A stretch of 64,000 nt of DNA from Virgibacillus doumboii. Its GTDB lineage: Bacteria > Bacillota > Bacilli > Bacillales > Amphibacillaceae. Each line of letters starts with the position of its first letter. Within the stretch, counting starts at the first letter, position 1. Below, piece by piece: positions 24,622 through 33,330 of this stretch. Below the pieces are notes generated by a model that worked only from the letters and a program-made list of their open reading frames with translations, had not been told where the DNA came from and did no database searches. Position numbers and translations under genes: made by a program. Where the stretch lies: positions 744,001-808,000 of the forward strand of contig NZ_CADCWQ010000001.1 in the NCBI RefSeq assembly GCF_902806455.1. The letters are read 5' to 3'.

Positions 24622-25809
24622 GTGTTAACATTTTCTATTTCTGAGTTTGGGGAAAGATTGCTGAAAACAAAGCAGCGGATGGCTGAAGCAGGTGTGGATA
24701 TGCTGCTGGTGACTGACCCGGCGAATATGAACTATTTAACCGGTTATGATGCGTGGTCTTTTTATGTTCATCAATTGCTGATTGTGATGATTGATGAGGA
24801 GCAGCCGATTTGGGTTGGCCGGAGTCAGGATGCCAACGCGGCTTTACACACGACGTGGCTTGATAAAGAACAAATAATTCCGTATGCAGATCATTATGTG
24901 CAGTCAACGATCAGACACCCAATGGATTTTGTATGTGATTTGCTGAAGGAAAGAAAACGTGATAATCAGACGATTGCTGTTGAGATGGATGCGTATTATT
25001 TCACGGCTAAAAGTTACATGCGATTAACCCAAAAGATGCCGGATGCAACGTTTAAAGACGGAACAAATCTGGTTAATTGGGTGCGCATTATTAAGTCTGA
25101 GCGTGAAATACAATATATAAAACAAGCTGCAAAAATTTCCGAAAAAGCTATGCAGGTTGCGTTTGATACGATAAACGAAGGAGTACGGGAGTGTGACGTT
25201 GTTGCTGAAATATCGCATGCGCAAATAAGCGGGACAGAAGATTTTGGCGGCGATTATCCGTCCATCGTTCCTCTTTTGCCGACGGGTGATAAAACATCAG
25301 CATCCCATTTGACCTGGACGGATGACAGGTTTAAGCATGGTGACCCTGTCATTATTGAACTTGCCGGATGTTACAAACGTTATCATTCACCACTCGCACG
25401 AACAGCGGTAATCGGGATGCCAACAGAGGATATGCAATACGTTTCTGACGTTGTTGTAGAAGGAATTAATACTGCGCTTGATGCTGTCAAACCAGGCATA
25501 ACATGTGAAGAATTGGAAATGGTCTGGCGGAGGGTTATTGAAAAGAGCGGTATTAAAAAAGAGTCCCGGATGGGGTATTCGATGGGACTTAATTATCCAC
25601 CGGACTGGGGTGAGCATACGGCAAGTCTCAGACCGGGAGATCGTACGATTTTGGAGCCGAACATGACATTCCATTTGATTCCTGGTATCTGGATGGACAA
25701 TATGGGTGTTGAAATCAGTGAATCCTTCCGGGTTACGGAAAATGGCTGTGAAATACTTGCTGAGTTTCCTCGTGAGCTGATGATTAAACCGAATATTCGG
25801 CTGGCTTAA
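24622..25809 (+). CDS. doeA: Ectoine hydrolase (M24 peptidase fold)
   Basis: 395 residues with a GTG start. It has a creatinase-type N-domain and a pita-bread C-domain of the M24 fold. Segments shared with DoeA/EutD as I recall them: VTDPANMNYLTGYDAWSFYV, YADHYVQSTIRHPMDF, FGGDYPSIVPLLPTGD, YKRYHSPLARTA, NYPPDWGEHTASLRPGDR and LEPNMTFHLIPGIWMDN. DoeA opens the ectoine ring to N-acetyl-diaminobutyrate. The gene stands alone, 6.8 kb from the other catabolic genes, but shares their operator. A different cyclic amide substrate remains possible. Confidence 0.85.
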   Translation: MLTFSISEFGERLLKTKQRMAEAGVDMLLVTDPANMNYLTGYDAWSFYVHQLLIVMIDEEQPIWVGRSQDANAALHTTWLDKEQIIPYADHYVQSTIRHPMDFVCDLLKERKRDNQTIAVEMDAYYFTAKSYMRLTQKMPDATFKDGTNLVNWVRIIKSEREIQYIKQAAKISEKAMQVAFDTINEGVRECDVVAEISHAQISGTEDFGGDYPSIVPLLPTGDKTSASHLTWTDDRFKHGDPVIIELAGCYKRYHSPLARTAVIGMPTEDMQYVSDVVVEGINTALDAVKPGITCEELEMVWRRVIEKSGIKKESRMGYSMGLNYPPDWGEHTASLRPGDRTILEPNMTFHLIPGIWMDNMGVEISESFRVTENGCEILAEFPRELMIKPNIRLA

Positions 25810-25834
25810 ACTGTTGTACAAAAATAACTAAAAA

Positions 25835-25868
25835 AATGGAGTGCTGCATTCGTTTCAGCACTCCATTT
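25835..25868. terminator. Bidirectional terminator between doeA and FtsX-like gene
   Basis: AATGGAGTGCTG / CAGCACTCCATT, a 12-bp perfect stem, with A-run before and TTTT after. It serves both convergent genes. Confidence 0.88.
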
Positions 25869-25873
25869 TCTAT

Positions 25874-28800
25874 TCATTTCGTTAATTTTACTTCGAAGTA
25901 CCGTTCACCAGTAAAATTTAATTGTTGAAAAATAACACTCCAATTTGTTTTATCTTTCGGAACAATGTACGTCACAGCAAATACTACTTTGCCCGGTTTG
26001 TGCATTAGTCCGGATCTCCAGCCGTCATTTTCAAGCGTTGTGTAATCAATAGGATCAATTTTAGCTCTGTGAGTTGTTAGAGTTGCTGTACCAAATTCTC
26101 CTTTTTTTCTGTTCGTAACGCTGCTTAGTTTATAGACTGTAGGGGTTAACTCCGTAAATTTCTTCTCAGCAATAAATGTTACCGGTATAGTTAGATATTT
26201 CATGTCATCTTCAATGCTATCCTGCTTATGTTCTTCAGGGGTTTCGATTATTTCTCCAATTTTAATAGATACGTGATCAATGTAAGAAATGTTTTCACCT
26301 TGCTGGTATGTTTTCCTTACCTTTATCTGATTTTCTTCATTTGCTGCACCATCAGATTTATCACTTTCTGATTTATCCTCTTCTTCTTTTTCCTCATCGT
26401 CATCATCTGCTGTAACCGGAGCAACCTCACCTTCTGTTGGATCCGGTGCATTTTCCTGCGTCTGATTTGCCTCCAAATTGTCCTGCATTTCCGGTACCGC
26501 CATTGCCATTAATGTCAGAAAGCCCGCAAATAAAACTGCTGCTAATGAACCGATTGCGAATTTGAACCGTTTTTCTGTCCGCTTACTGTTTGTTGCTGCT
26601 CCCTGCATTCCCTGATATGGCTGGATATTTACCGCTTTTTGCGCTGGTGCAAATGCTCCAATTAAACCTGTCACTATTGGCACGAACCATGTCAGAAGCA
26701 GAAAGCCAATTTGGTCGACGGGAAATGTTTGATACATTTGCCAGATGATGACTAGGGCAATCAGCAAACCAAAAATTCCTGCAATAAACCCGCTGATTAA
26801 TCCTTCAAGTAAAATAGTTGAGCGAATCGTTCCATGCTTCCAGCCAACCGCTTTTAACAGTGCAAGTTCCGACTGGCGCTCACTAACGTTTTGCCAAATG
26901 ATTTCTGCTGTAGTCAAAATGGCAATTAGTAACGCTACAGCCATTGCGGCATAATGCATCGGTCCAACCTCAAGGGCGACATATTGACCGAGCCATGTGG
27001 TATACATGACACCTTGTAAGCGGAATGTAACAAATAAAAATACTGTCAGCAGGCTTGTTGGAACGGCGATTGCTGCAATTGATAACACGCTCCGTTTCCA
27101 TTTGGCCAATAATTGATTGAATGCCATCGAAACAAGGGATTTTGTGCGGAAATACCTTTTACCTTTAGAAACTTCTCCTGACTGTATTGTTTCATATGGG
27201 GTTATTTTACGTGTTAAAAATGCTGGGATTATGGCACCGAGTAAATAAATCAGCAGCCCGAGCACTCCGATAAGTAATATCCTTAGAACCGAAGTATCGG
27301 TATCCTGAGTAATCATGATGAATCCTAAAATAAACCAGCTGACAAGAGAAACAAATATCCCCAAAAGCAGTGCTTCCGTGTAAATCAATTTTGCCAACTT
27401 TTGCGGACGCCACCCGGTTGACAATAGGACTGCAAACTCTTTCCGGCGGGCATACATGGAAATCAGGTTTGATGTGAATACATAAACAATTGCAACTAGC
27501 ACGACACTGCCGACAACCCCAGAAAAGCCAACTTTTGTTTCTTTAAAAATTGCGAATGACGAGCCGAGTTTTACCCAAGGTTGCTGCAGCCAGCCGCTTG
27601 ATTCCCGTGAATCTGTTTCAGGAACATATGCCAGTGCAGGCTGTGGTGATGATCCAAGCGTGATATCCGTGATAAGTCCAGTCTTATCCTCGATTTCTTT
27701 TGCCAATGTTTCCAGACGTTGCTGTGATTCCTCGGACAGGCTGTCAACATTTTTTGCCTTGATTCGGATTGCTGAAATCGGTTTATCACCCATAATTTCT
27801 GCTGCCGCTTCAATTGTCGTCAACATGGATGGCGGTTTGGTCAAAAAGCCATATGGACTATTGACCGGCTTCATTTCCGCTGGTGGGTTTACCGGTTTAT
27901 TTTCAGCATCCAAAACTTGTTGTGCCTTGGATGGGAAATACGTTTCCATTGGCAGTTCATTTAATGGGTCTTTGGAAACATCCAGTTTACCGGGGTCAAA
28001 TACACCAATATAATTAACGTTAAGCCTTGGCATTTTGCTGAAATCCTGATTTGTCATTTTAACCGGACGATAAGATTCGCTTTGTGGCAGATTAGTGGAT
28101 TCCGGTACTTGAAATGATTCCACCTGGTATGCGTAAGGCCAACGTTCGGGAAACGGGCTTGAAACTGGTTGGTACGTTGTTGGTGTTGGTTCAAATCCCA
28201 TAATTATATCTTCGGTGGCAAAACCATCTTTAATATTCCTTTTGAACTTGTCATATGCTTCCTGTGATGAAAAGGAATATGTTTTTCTGTCGGTTGTTTC
28301 GATTTGTTCGAGGTACTTTTTCCCACCGTTTTCCTTAACTTTTTCCATCGTCTTTTTTACAACTTCATGGTCTGAGAAAGGTAAATCCAACCGCTCGATA
28401 GTAAATGTGGTCGTTTCATCTACAAAAACCTGATTGCTCGCCAAAACTGGCAGGGTTGTTTCTTTCCAGCTTAATTCTTTTCTGGCAGTTGACTTATCAT
28501 CCTCGGTAAAAAAACGACTTTTTTCAGTTTTAATAACGGATTCATCAAGTCCGACCAACCTGGATTCCGCTTCCGGGTCAATCCCGGCTAAGAGAATATT
28601 TGACCCTATGCTCAGCTGCTGTTGGTCAAAATATATAATGCCATAACCTTTTTGCTGGTTCTTGGAATCCCACGGGCCGACGGTGAAATAGCGATCTGGA
28701 TAATCATCGCTGATGTTCTGTACGCCTGTATCGGTTTCACTGGTCTGTGATAAGCGATAGATACCATTTTTCGTAATGTTAAGGTTATCTTCCATCACCG

Positions 28801-29149
28801 TAAACGTATTGACATAGCCAATCATCGAAATGGGTGCGGCAATATCAACATTTTCCATAGCTTTGATTTTCTCGTATTGTTCCATGGAAATGCCGCCGGA
28901 CAACCCGCTCAGGTAATTTGGCTCAAGCAGATCTTTGTCCTCGGTAACACTCCGGCTTCCTTCAGGCCGCACAACGATATCATAGGAAGCGGACCATCTT
29001 TTCTCAAGCGAGTCCACAACCGTGGCTTTATTGGCTTCGGAAACACCGACCAAATAACTTAACCCTGCACTTACAATGAGAGCGCCGATTAACAGCAAGA
29101 TAAAGCGCTCTTTATTACGCCACCAGCTCCTCCAAATAAAGCGGATCAT
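25874..29149 (-). CDS. Large FtsX-family ABC permease
   Basis: 1,091 residues. An N-terminal helix (about 15-33), an extracytoplasmic domain of about 470 residues, then FtsX-type helices (from about 530: VVGSVVLVAIVYVFTSNLISMYARRKEFAVLL). A second FtsX set (about 690-850) is marked by SERQSELALLKAVGWKHGTI. A further helix near 880 leads to a very acidic linker (DDDDEEKEEEDKSESD) and a C-terminal ~140-residue exterior domain. FtsX permeases act with an ATPase in mechanotransmission or export, yet no ATPase gene is adjacent. The substrate is unknown. Confidence 0.85.
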   Translation of the reverse strand: MIRFIWRSWWRNKERFILLLIGALIVSAGLSYLVGVSEANKATVVDSLEKRWSASYDIVVRPEGSRSVTEDKDLLEPNYLSGLSGGISMEQYEKIKAMENVDIAAPISMIGYVNTFTVMEDNLNITKNGIYRLSQTSETDTGVQNISDDYPDRYFTVGPWDSKNQQKGYGIIYFDQQQLSIGSNILLAGIDPEAESRLVGLDESVIKTEKSRFFTEDDKSTARKELSWKETTLPVLASNQVFVDETTTFTIERLDLPFSDHEVVKKTMEKVKENGGKKYLEQIETTDRKTYSFSSQEAYDKFKRNIKDGFATEDIIMGFEPTPTTYQPVSSPFPERWPYAYQVESFQVPESTNLPQSESYRPVKMTNQDFSKMPRLNVNYIGVFDPGKLDVSKDPLNELPMETYFPSKAQQVLDAENKPVNPPAEMKPVNSPYGFLTKPPSMLTTIEAAAEIMGDKPISAIRIKAKNVDSLSEESQQRLETLAKEIEDKTGLITDITLGSSPQPALAYVPETDSRESSGWLQQPWVKLGSSFAIFKETKVGFSGVVGSVVLVAIVYVFTSNLISMYARRKEFAVLLSTGWRPQKLAKLIYTEALLLGIFVSLVSWFILGFIMITQDTDTSVLRILLIGVLGLLIYLLGAIIPAFLTRKITPYETIQSGEVSKGKRYFRTKSLVSMAFNQLLAKWKRSVLSIAAIAVPTSLLTVFLFVTFRLQGVMYTTWLGQYVALEVGPMHYAAMAVALLIAILTTAEIIWQNVSERQSELALLKAVGWKHGTIRSTILLEGLISGFIAGIFGLLIALVIIWQMYQTFPVDQIGFLLLTWFVPIVTGLIGAFAPAQKAVNIQPYQGMQGAATNSKRTEKRFKFAIGSLAAVLFAGFLTLMAMAVPEMQDNLEANQTQENAPDPTEGEVAPVTADDDDEEKEEEDKSESDKSDGAANEENQIKVRKTYQQGENISYIDHVSIKIGEIIETPEEHKQDSIEDDMKYLTIPVTFIAEKKFTELTPTVYKLSSVTNRKKGEFGTATLTTHRAKIDPIDYTTLENDGWRSGLMHKPGKVVFAVTYIVPKDKTNWSVIFQQLNFTGERYFEVKLTK

Positions 29150-29342
29150 AACTAATCTTCCCCTTCTTTTATTTGAATTGACACAATTTTAACATAAAAA
29201 TAAAGAATACGGACTGCGTACTGAATTAAAATTCTTATGTACTTCCATAGCAGGGGAAGGGGTTTACGTAATGTGAAATTATCGTTAACATAATTAGGGG
29301 ATGCTTTTTCGAGTAAAAATTTAAGAGGGGGAATTTTTAGCA

Positions 29343-30239
29343 ATGAGAAAGCTATTATTAGCTTCAGTATTATGTTTTTCTTTCGTTTTACTTGCTGCTT
29401 GTGGATCGAATGATGAGGGAAACGAAAGCAGCGGGGAAGGAGAAGGCGGAGACAGCGTTCTTGCCCAGCTTAAAGAAGAAGGTACGGTAACAGTTGGTTT
29501 TGCCAATGAAAAACCATATGCATATCAGGAAGATGGAGAATTAAAAGGTGCAGCTGTTGATATTGCCAAAGCCGTATTTGCGGAACTGGGTATTGATAAT
29601 ATGGAAGGACAACTTGCTGAATTTGGACAACTTATCCCTGGCTTAAACGCTGGTAAGTTCGACGTTATTACAGCGGGTATGGCAATCAATCCGGATCGCT
29701 GTAAAAACGCTGATTTTGGTGAACCGGAAATGATGTATGGTGAAGGATTGGTTGTTCAGGAAGGAAATCCGTTAGACCTTCACAGTTATGCAGATATTGC
29801 AGAAAATCCTGATGCTACCATTGCAATTATGCAAGGTGCAACAGAGAATGAATTTGTTAAATCAGAAGGTGTGAGTGATGATCAGATTCAAAGTGCACCG
29901 GACGTTCCGGCAACATTCTCAGCCGTATCATCCGGCCGTGCTGATGCAACAACCGGGACGGGAATGTCACTTAAGAAGGCGCTGGAAACATCAAATGCAG
30001 AAAATCTTGAATTAGTTACTGATTTTGAACAGCCTGATGTTGAAGGTGTTCCAAGCTATGGTGCTGCCGCATTCCATAAAGATAATGATGAGTTGCGTAA
30101 AGCATATAATGAAAAGCTGGCTGAATTAAAGGCAAGCGATGAATTTGGCAAAATCTTAGAAGCTAATGGATTTAGTGCAGAGACTAATATAGCTCCAGAT
30201 GATATTACAACTGAAGAAATCTGCAATGGGGAAATTTAA
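29343..30239 (+). CDS. ehuB: Ectoine/hydroxyectoine-binding lipoprotein (EhuB-like)
   Basis: 298 residues with a lipoprotein signal peptide and lipobox LLAAC at residues ~16-20. It is a family 3 solute-binding protein. Close EhuB features are FANEKPYAYQEDGELKGAAV, EFGQLIPGLNAGKFDVITAG, the paired cysteines (NPDRCKNADFGEP; EEICNG), EGNPLDLHSYADIAENPDA and FGKILEANGFSAE. It should capture ectoine or hydroxyectoine outside the membrane. No EhuC/EhuD permease or EhuA ATPase gene follows, so it must use a transporter encoded elsewhere or act as an orphan. It has its own terminator. Confidence 0.82.
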   Translation: MRKLLLASVLCFSFVLLAACGSNDEGNESSGEGEGGDSVLAQLKEEGTVTVGFANEKPYAYQEDGELKGAAVDIAKAVFAELGIDNMEGQLAEFGQLIPGLNAGKFDVITAGMAINPDRCKNADFGEPEMMYGEGLVVQEGNPLDLHSYADIAENPDATIAIMQGATENEFVKSEGVSDDQIQSAPDVPATFSAVSSGRADATTGTGMSLKKALETSNAENLELVTDFEQPDVEGVPSYGAAAFHKDNDELRKAYNEKLAELKASDEFGKILEANGFSAETNIAPDDITTEEICNGEI

Positions 30240-30257
30240 TAGTGTTTTAACACAAAG

Positions 30258-30288
30258 AGCCCGGATCTTTAGATGATCCGGGCTTTGG
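30258..30288. terminator. Terminator after ehuB
   Basis: AGCCCGGATC / GATCCGGGCT stem of 10 bp with a 7-nt loop and a short T-rich tail, 19 nt after the ehuB stop. Confidence 0.8.
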
Positions 30289-30314
30289 TATTCATATTGC
30301 TCCTTCTCATGCCA

Positions 30315-31034
30315 TCAGGCAAACACATCCTGCAAGTCAGCGTTCAATCCTTCAAATATTTCGGACCGAACCATTTGGCGTGCATTTTTTGAATAGGTTT
30401 TACTGTTAATAATATCATTGTTCTCCAGCAAGTAAATCAATACATGTTCATTGATCGTGTCGACAATCCAGTATTCTTTTACGTTGCATTGCTTGTATAA
30501 CTCAAGCTTCTTCAGCATATCTTTACTTCTGGTGGATGGTGATAAGACTTCGACCACAAGAGTGGGCGTCCCCTTATATTTGCCTTTTTCGTCCAGATTG
30601 TCCATGTCACAGATGACAACAATGTCTGGCTGGACCACACAGATGTTGTTTTCCTCCTTAAAGAGAGTTATATCGAAAGGTGATGTTAGCGGAACACAAT
30701 TTTTCCCTTTAAACCAGTTGTAAAATGGGCCGTGAAGCTCGTGGACCGCATGTTGGTGCTTATACGAAGGGGAGGCTAGGTTATAGACCACGCCGTCAAT
30801 TAACTCAAACCTTTGTTCCGATTCTTCGGTTAATTCCAGAAATTCTTTATAAGTCACCCAATCACCCGAAGAACGATATTCTGATTGTTGTTCTCTGACA
30901 GTATCTGTGTCATGACAGGTCAGGATTCTGGCTACATCTTTTCCGCTTTTCGTTACGATGATTTCCTCGCCCGCATCCGCGAATTTCAAGTATTTTCCGA
31001 AATTATTTTGCACTTTGGTTGAAGGTACTTTCAT
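30315..31034 (-). CDS. Phd/YefM-type antitoxin domain fused to Uma2-type nuclease domain
   Basis: 239 residues. The first ~40 residues (MKVPSTKVQNNFGKYLKFAD, then EEIIVTKSGKDVARI) match the DNA-binding Phd/YefM antitoxin fold. From about residue 58 the protein is a Uma2 (DUF820) PD-(D/E)XK domain: RFELIDGVVYNL, VVQPDIVVICD, TPTLVVEVLSPSTRSKD and LELYKQCNVKEYWIVD. Uma2 proteins are predicted nucleases of unknown role. Three TTAGCTAA palindromes spaced exactly 30 bp lie just upstream, probably its own operator. No separate toxin gene is adjacent. Confidence 0.85.
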   Translation of the reverse strand: MKVPSTKVQNNFGKYLKFADAGEEIIVTKSGKDVARILTCHDTDTVREQQSEYRSSGDWVTYKEFLELTEESEQRFELIDGVVYNLASPSYKHQHAVHELHGPFYNWFKGKNCVPLTSPFDITLFKEENNICVVQPDIVVICDMDNLDEKGKYKGTPTLVVEVLSPSTRSKDMLKKLELYKQCNVKEYWIVDTINEHVLIYLLENNDIINSKTYSKNARQMVRSEIFEGLNADLQDVFA

Positions 31035-31051
31035 TTTTAATGCACCTCCTT

Positions 31052-31119
31052 TTAGCTAATATACTTATATCATATCACATTTTAGCTAATATAATCCGTC
31101 AAATTCATTTATTAGCTAA
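31052..31119. promoter_or_regulatory. Three TTAGCTAA palindromes at 30-bp spacing
   Basis: TTAGCTAA at 31052, 31082 and 31112, each starting exactly 30 bp after the last, close to three helical turns. They cover the promoter region of the Phd-Uma2 gene. Phd-type proteins typically repress their own genes at palindromes. Confidence 0.65.
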
Positions 31120-31258
31120 ATTATAATTGGATTAGTAATGAATCCAGTTAAATTAGAATGAAGTTAAATTGATAATATTTAAAGTTGGGAGGAAGTTGTA
31201 GAGGGGTGAACGATGTATATTTTTAATTTAAATGTTGAACTTTGATATAACTTATTAG

Positions 31259-31363
31259 AACTCGCGCAAGGAGCAGCCCGACTCGTGCGAAATCTGGAGT
31301 AACTCGCGCAAGCAGCAGCTCAACTTGCGCGACAACAGCTCAAACTCACGTAAAAAGCGCGAA
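31259..31363. repeat. 21-bp array, core AACTCGCGCAAG, five units
   Basis: Units start at 31259, 31280, 31301, 31322 and 31343, an exact 21-bp period. The core is (G)AACTCGCGCAAGCAGCAGC-like with substitutions. It occupies the gap between the Phd-Uma2 promoter and the stop of the dehydrogenase gene. It is GC-richer than its flanks and noncoding. Confidence 0.82.
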
Positions 31364-31407
31364 GCCACGATGAAATGCACAAAATCAAATAAGAGCAGTC
31401 TATCGTA

Positions 31408-32391
31408 TCAGTTTTCCTTCCAAACAATCTCATCTACCAAATTAGGCGGCTTCCTCCCACTTAGGGCTTCTTCAAGGTTATGTGCTGCAAGTTCAGACAT
31501 TTTCAGTTCCGTTTCGTGTGTAGAGGATCCGATATGCGGTGTTGTAACCGTGTTTTTCATTTTGAGCAGCGGGCTGTCCGGATCAAGTGGTTCTTTTTCA
31601 AAAACATCAAGCCCGGCTGCGGCAATTTCACCGTTCTGGAGTGCGTTGATTAAGTCCTCTTCCACAACTGTTTTTCCGCGCGATCCGTTAATGAAGATAG
31701 CGGATTTTTTCATGAGTTCGAATTCGCGTTTGCCGATAAGTCCCTCTGTTTGTGGGGTGAGTGGTGTGATAAGGCAGACGAAATCGGACTCCTGCAATAA
31801 TGCATCAAGATCACGATAGCCGGCGTTGAACCTTTCTTCTGCGTCAGGCTTTCTGGAGCGGCTGTGGTATAAAATATTCATATCAAATCCAAAGTGGGCC
31901 CGCTGTGCAATTGCGTGGCCGATTCTTCCCATGCCGACAATGCCCAATGTTTTGTGATGGACATTGGTACCAAAGTGTTCAGGTCCGATTGCCTCTGATT
32001 GCCATTGACCGTTTTTTACATAGTTGTCCATCTCCGGAATACGTCTGGCTGTGGCAATGACCAGTCCGAATACTATATCTGCGACAGTATCGGTTAAGAT
32101 GCCCGGTGTATTAGTGGCCATAATATTTCGCTTCTTCATTTCGTTGATATCAAGGTTGTTGTAGCCGACAGATACATTACTGATTATTTTCAGATTGGGA
32201 GCCTGGTCGAGCAATTCCTGATCCACCGGAAGCTCCAGTCCGATAATTCCTTCTGTTTCTTTCAAGTGGTCCAAAAACTCTGGATCTTTTTTTGTATCGA
32301 TATTTTTAAAAAAATGGACATCGTACTTCTTTTTCAAATCCTCCAAAACAGGTGTCTCCACGCGGTTGTAGGCAATAACTTTTTTATTCAT
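31408..32391 (-). CDS. D-2-hydroxyacid dehydrogenase (glyoxylate/hydroxypyruvate reductase-like)
   Basis: 327 residues. NAD-binding motif GIVGMGRIGHAIAQRA near residue 150; catalytic Arg in INGSRGKTVVEEDL (~235), Glu in DVFEKEPLDPDSPL (~265), and His in TPHIGSSTHET (~285). It resembles glyoxylate/hydroxypyruvate/2-ketogluconate reductases. It is divergent from gntR and has a TGTCGACA half-site immediately after its -10 region (TAGATA at minus strand), so it probably belongs to the same regulon. In that setting it could convert D-glycerate to hydroxypyruvate or reduce glyoxylate; this is an inference. Confidence 0.85.
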   Translation of the reverse strand: MNKKVIAYNRVETPVLEDLKKKYDVHFFKNIDTKKDPEFLDHLKETEGIIGLELPVDQELLDQAPNLKIISNVSVGYNNLDINEMKKRNIMATNTPGILTDTVADIVFGLVIATARRIPEMDNYVKNGQWQSEAIGPEHFGTNVHHKTLGIVGMGRIGHAIAQRAHFGFDMNILYHSRSRKPDAEERFNAGYRDLDALLQESDFVCLITPLTPQTEGLIGKREFELMKKSAIFINGSRGKTVVEEDLINALQNGEIAAAGLDVFEKEPLDPDSPLLKMKNTVTTPHIGSSTHETELKMSELAAHNLEEALSGRKPPNLVDEIVWKEN

Positions 32392-32415
32392 TTAAAATAC
32401 CCCCGTTTCCATTAA

Positions 32416-32423
32416 TGTCGACA
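32416..32423. promoter_or_regulatory. Operator half-site TGTCGACA at the dehydrogenase promoter
   Basis: TGTCGACA is itself palindromic and matches the first 8 bases of the regulon operator. On the minus strand it follows TTGAAC-N17-TAGATA by 3 nt, so binding would block that promoter. Confidence 0.5.
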
Positions 32424-32504
32424 AAGTATCTATCTTCAAAATAACCACAGTTCAACGGGAAGTCAATGAAAATAATAAAATATTTAAAATAATCAATTAA
32501 GCAA

Positions 32505-32533
32505 TTGACAATCAAAATAATCTGAATTATGAT
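32505..32533 (+). promoter_or_regulatory. SigA-type promoter of gntR and the catabolic operon
   Basis: TTGACA, 17-nt spacer, TATGAT. The operator starts 15 nt after the -10 box, exactly as at doeA. Confidence 0.8.
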
Positions 32534-32548
32534 GGACATATAAGGTAA

Positions 32549-32563
32549 TGTCGACAATCGACA
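32549..32563. promoter_or_regulatory. Operator TGTCGACAATCGACA at the gntR promoter
   Basis: Identical 15-mer to the site at 24419, with the same position relative to the promoter. It overlaps an in-frame ATG at 32548 that is not the real gntR start. Confidence 0.78.
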
Positions 32564-32601
32564 TAAAACATTATGGCTTAATTAGAGAGGGGCTTTTGCA
32601 T

Positions 32602-33270
32602 ATGGATGATGACAATTATATTTTGCAAAAACCATTAAGTGAACTGATTGCAGACGAACTGAAACGGAAAATTTGGAATGAAGATATAAAGTTTGGTGAG
32701 CGACTGCTGGAAACGGATCTGGCGGAAAGCTTTGATGTCAGCCGAAGCACAATTCGTGAGGCGTTTAAAATTCTGGAAGTGGAAGAATTGGTGATAAGTA
32801 AAGCAAGGAAAGGTACGTATGTGACGGATTTTACTGATCAGGATCTGGATGAAATTATTGAATTGCGTTCACTGATTGAATCGCAGGCGTTTACCCAGGC
32901 CATTAAACATCTCGAGAAGGAACACTTTGACCACTTACGAAAAATTATGGAGCAGATGAAAGTGATAGCAGATGAAAAAGATTGGAATGGGCTGTTTGAT
33001 CTTGATATGAAGTTCCATAGTTTTGTAGTTGGTTTGTGCGGCAATTCGCGGATTATCAAGATTTATGATTCATTGCAGGTGCAAATCAGAACGTTCCTGA
33101 TGCATCTTGACCGGTATTATTCAAGTTATCAGGCATTTTATGATGAGCATAAGGAATTGCTTAAAGCATTGGAGTCCAAAGATGAGCATAAAGTGAATGA
33201 GGGAGTGAAGGATCACATCGCATACGTCGAGGCTAATCTGCTTGGTCAACATGCAAAGGCATCAGGATAG
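32602..33270 (+). CDS. GntR family regulator, FadR/FCD subgroup
   Basis: 222 residues from the ATG at 32602, with AGAGAGGGG upstream; an upstream in-frame ATG lies inside the operator. The winged helix-turn-helix (KPLSELIADELKRKI; DLAESFDVSRSTIREAFKIL) is followed by an all-helical FCD ligand domain with metal-binding type residues in DLDMKFHSFVVG and YDEHKELL. It likely represses this cluster until an intermediate binds. Proteobacterial ectoine clusters instead use EnuR, a MocR-type protein, so the regulator here is of another subgroup. Confidence 0.9.
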   Translation: MDDDNYILQKPLSELIADELKRKIWNEDIKFGERLLETDLAESFDVSRSTIREAFKILEVEELVISKARKGTYVTDFTDQDLDEIIELRSLIESQAFTQAIKHLEKEHFDHLRKIMEQMKVIADEKDWNGLFDLDMKFHSFVVGLCGNSRIIKIYDSLQVQIRTFLMHLDRYYSSYQAFYDEHKELLKALESKDEHKVNEGVKDHIAYVEANLLGQHAKASG

Positions 33271-33330
33271 AATTAATTATCTTACCGGTTACATTTTAAG
33301 TATATAAATTTTTTGGGGAGGTTGAACAAA

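Noticed and set aside
32548..32601. Upstream ATG as the gntR start
   Set aside because: It is embedded in the operator and lacks a ribosome binding site; the ATG at 32602 has one.
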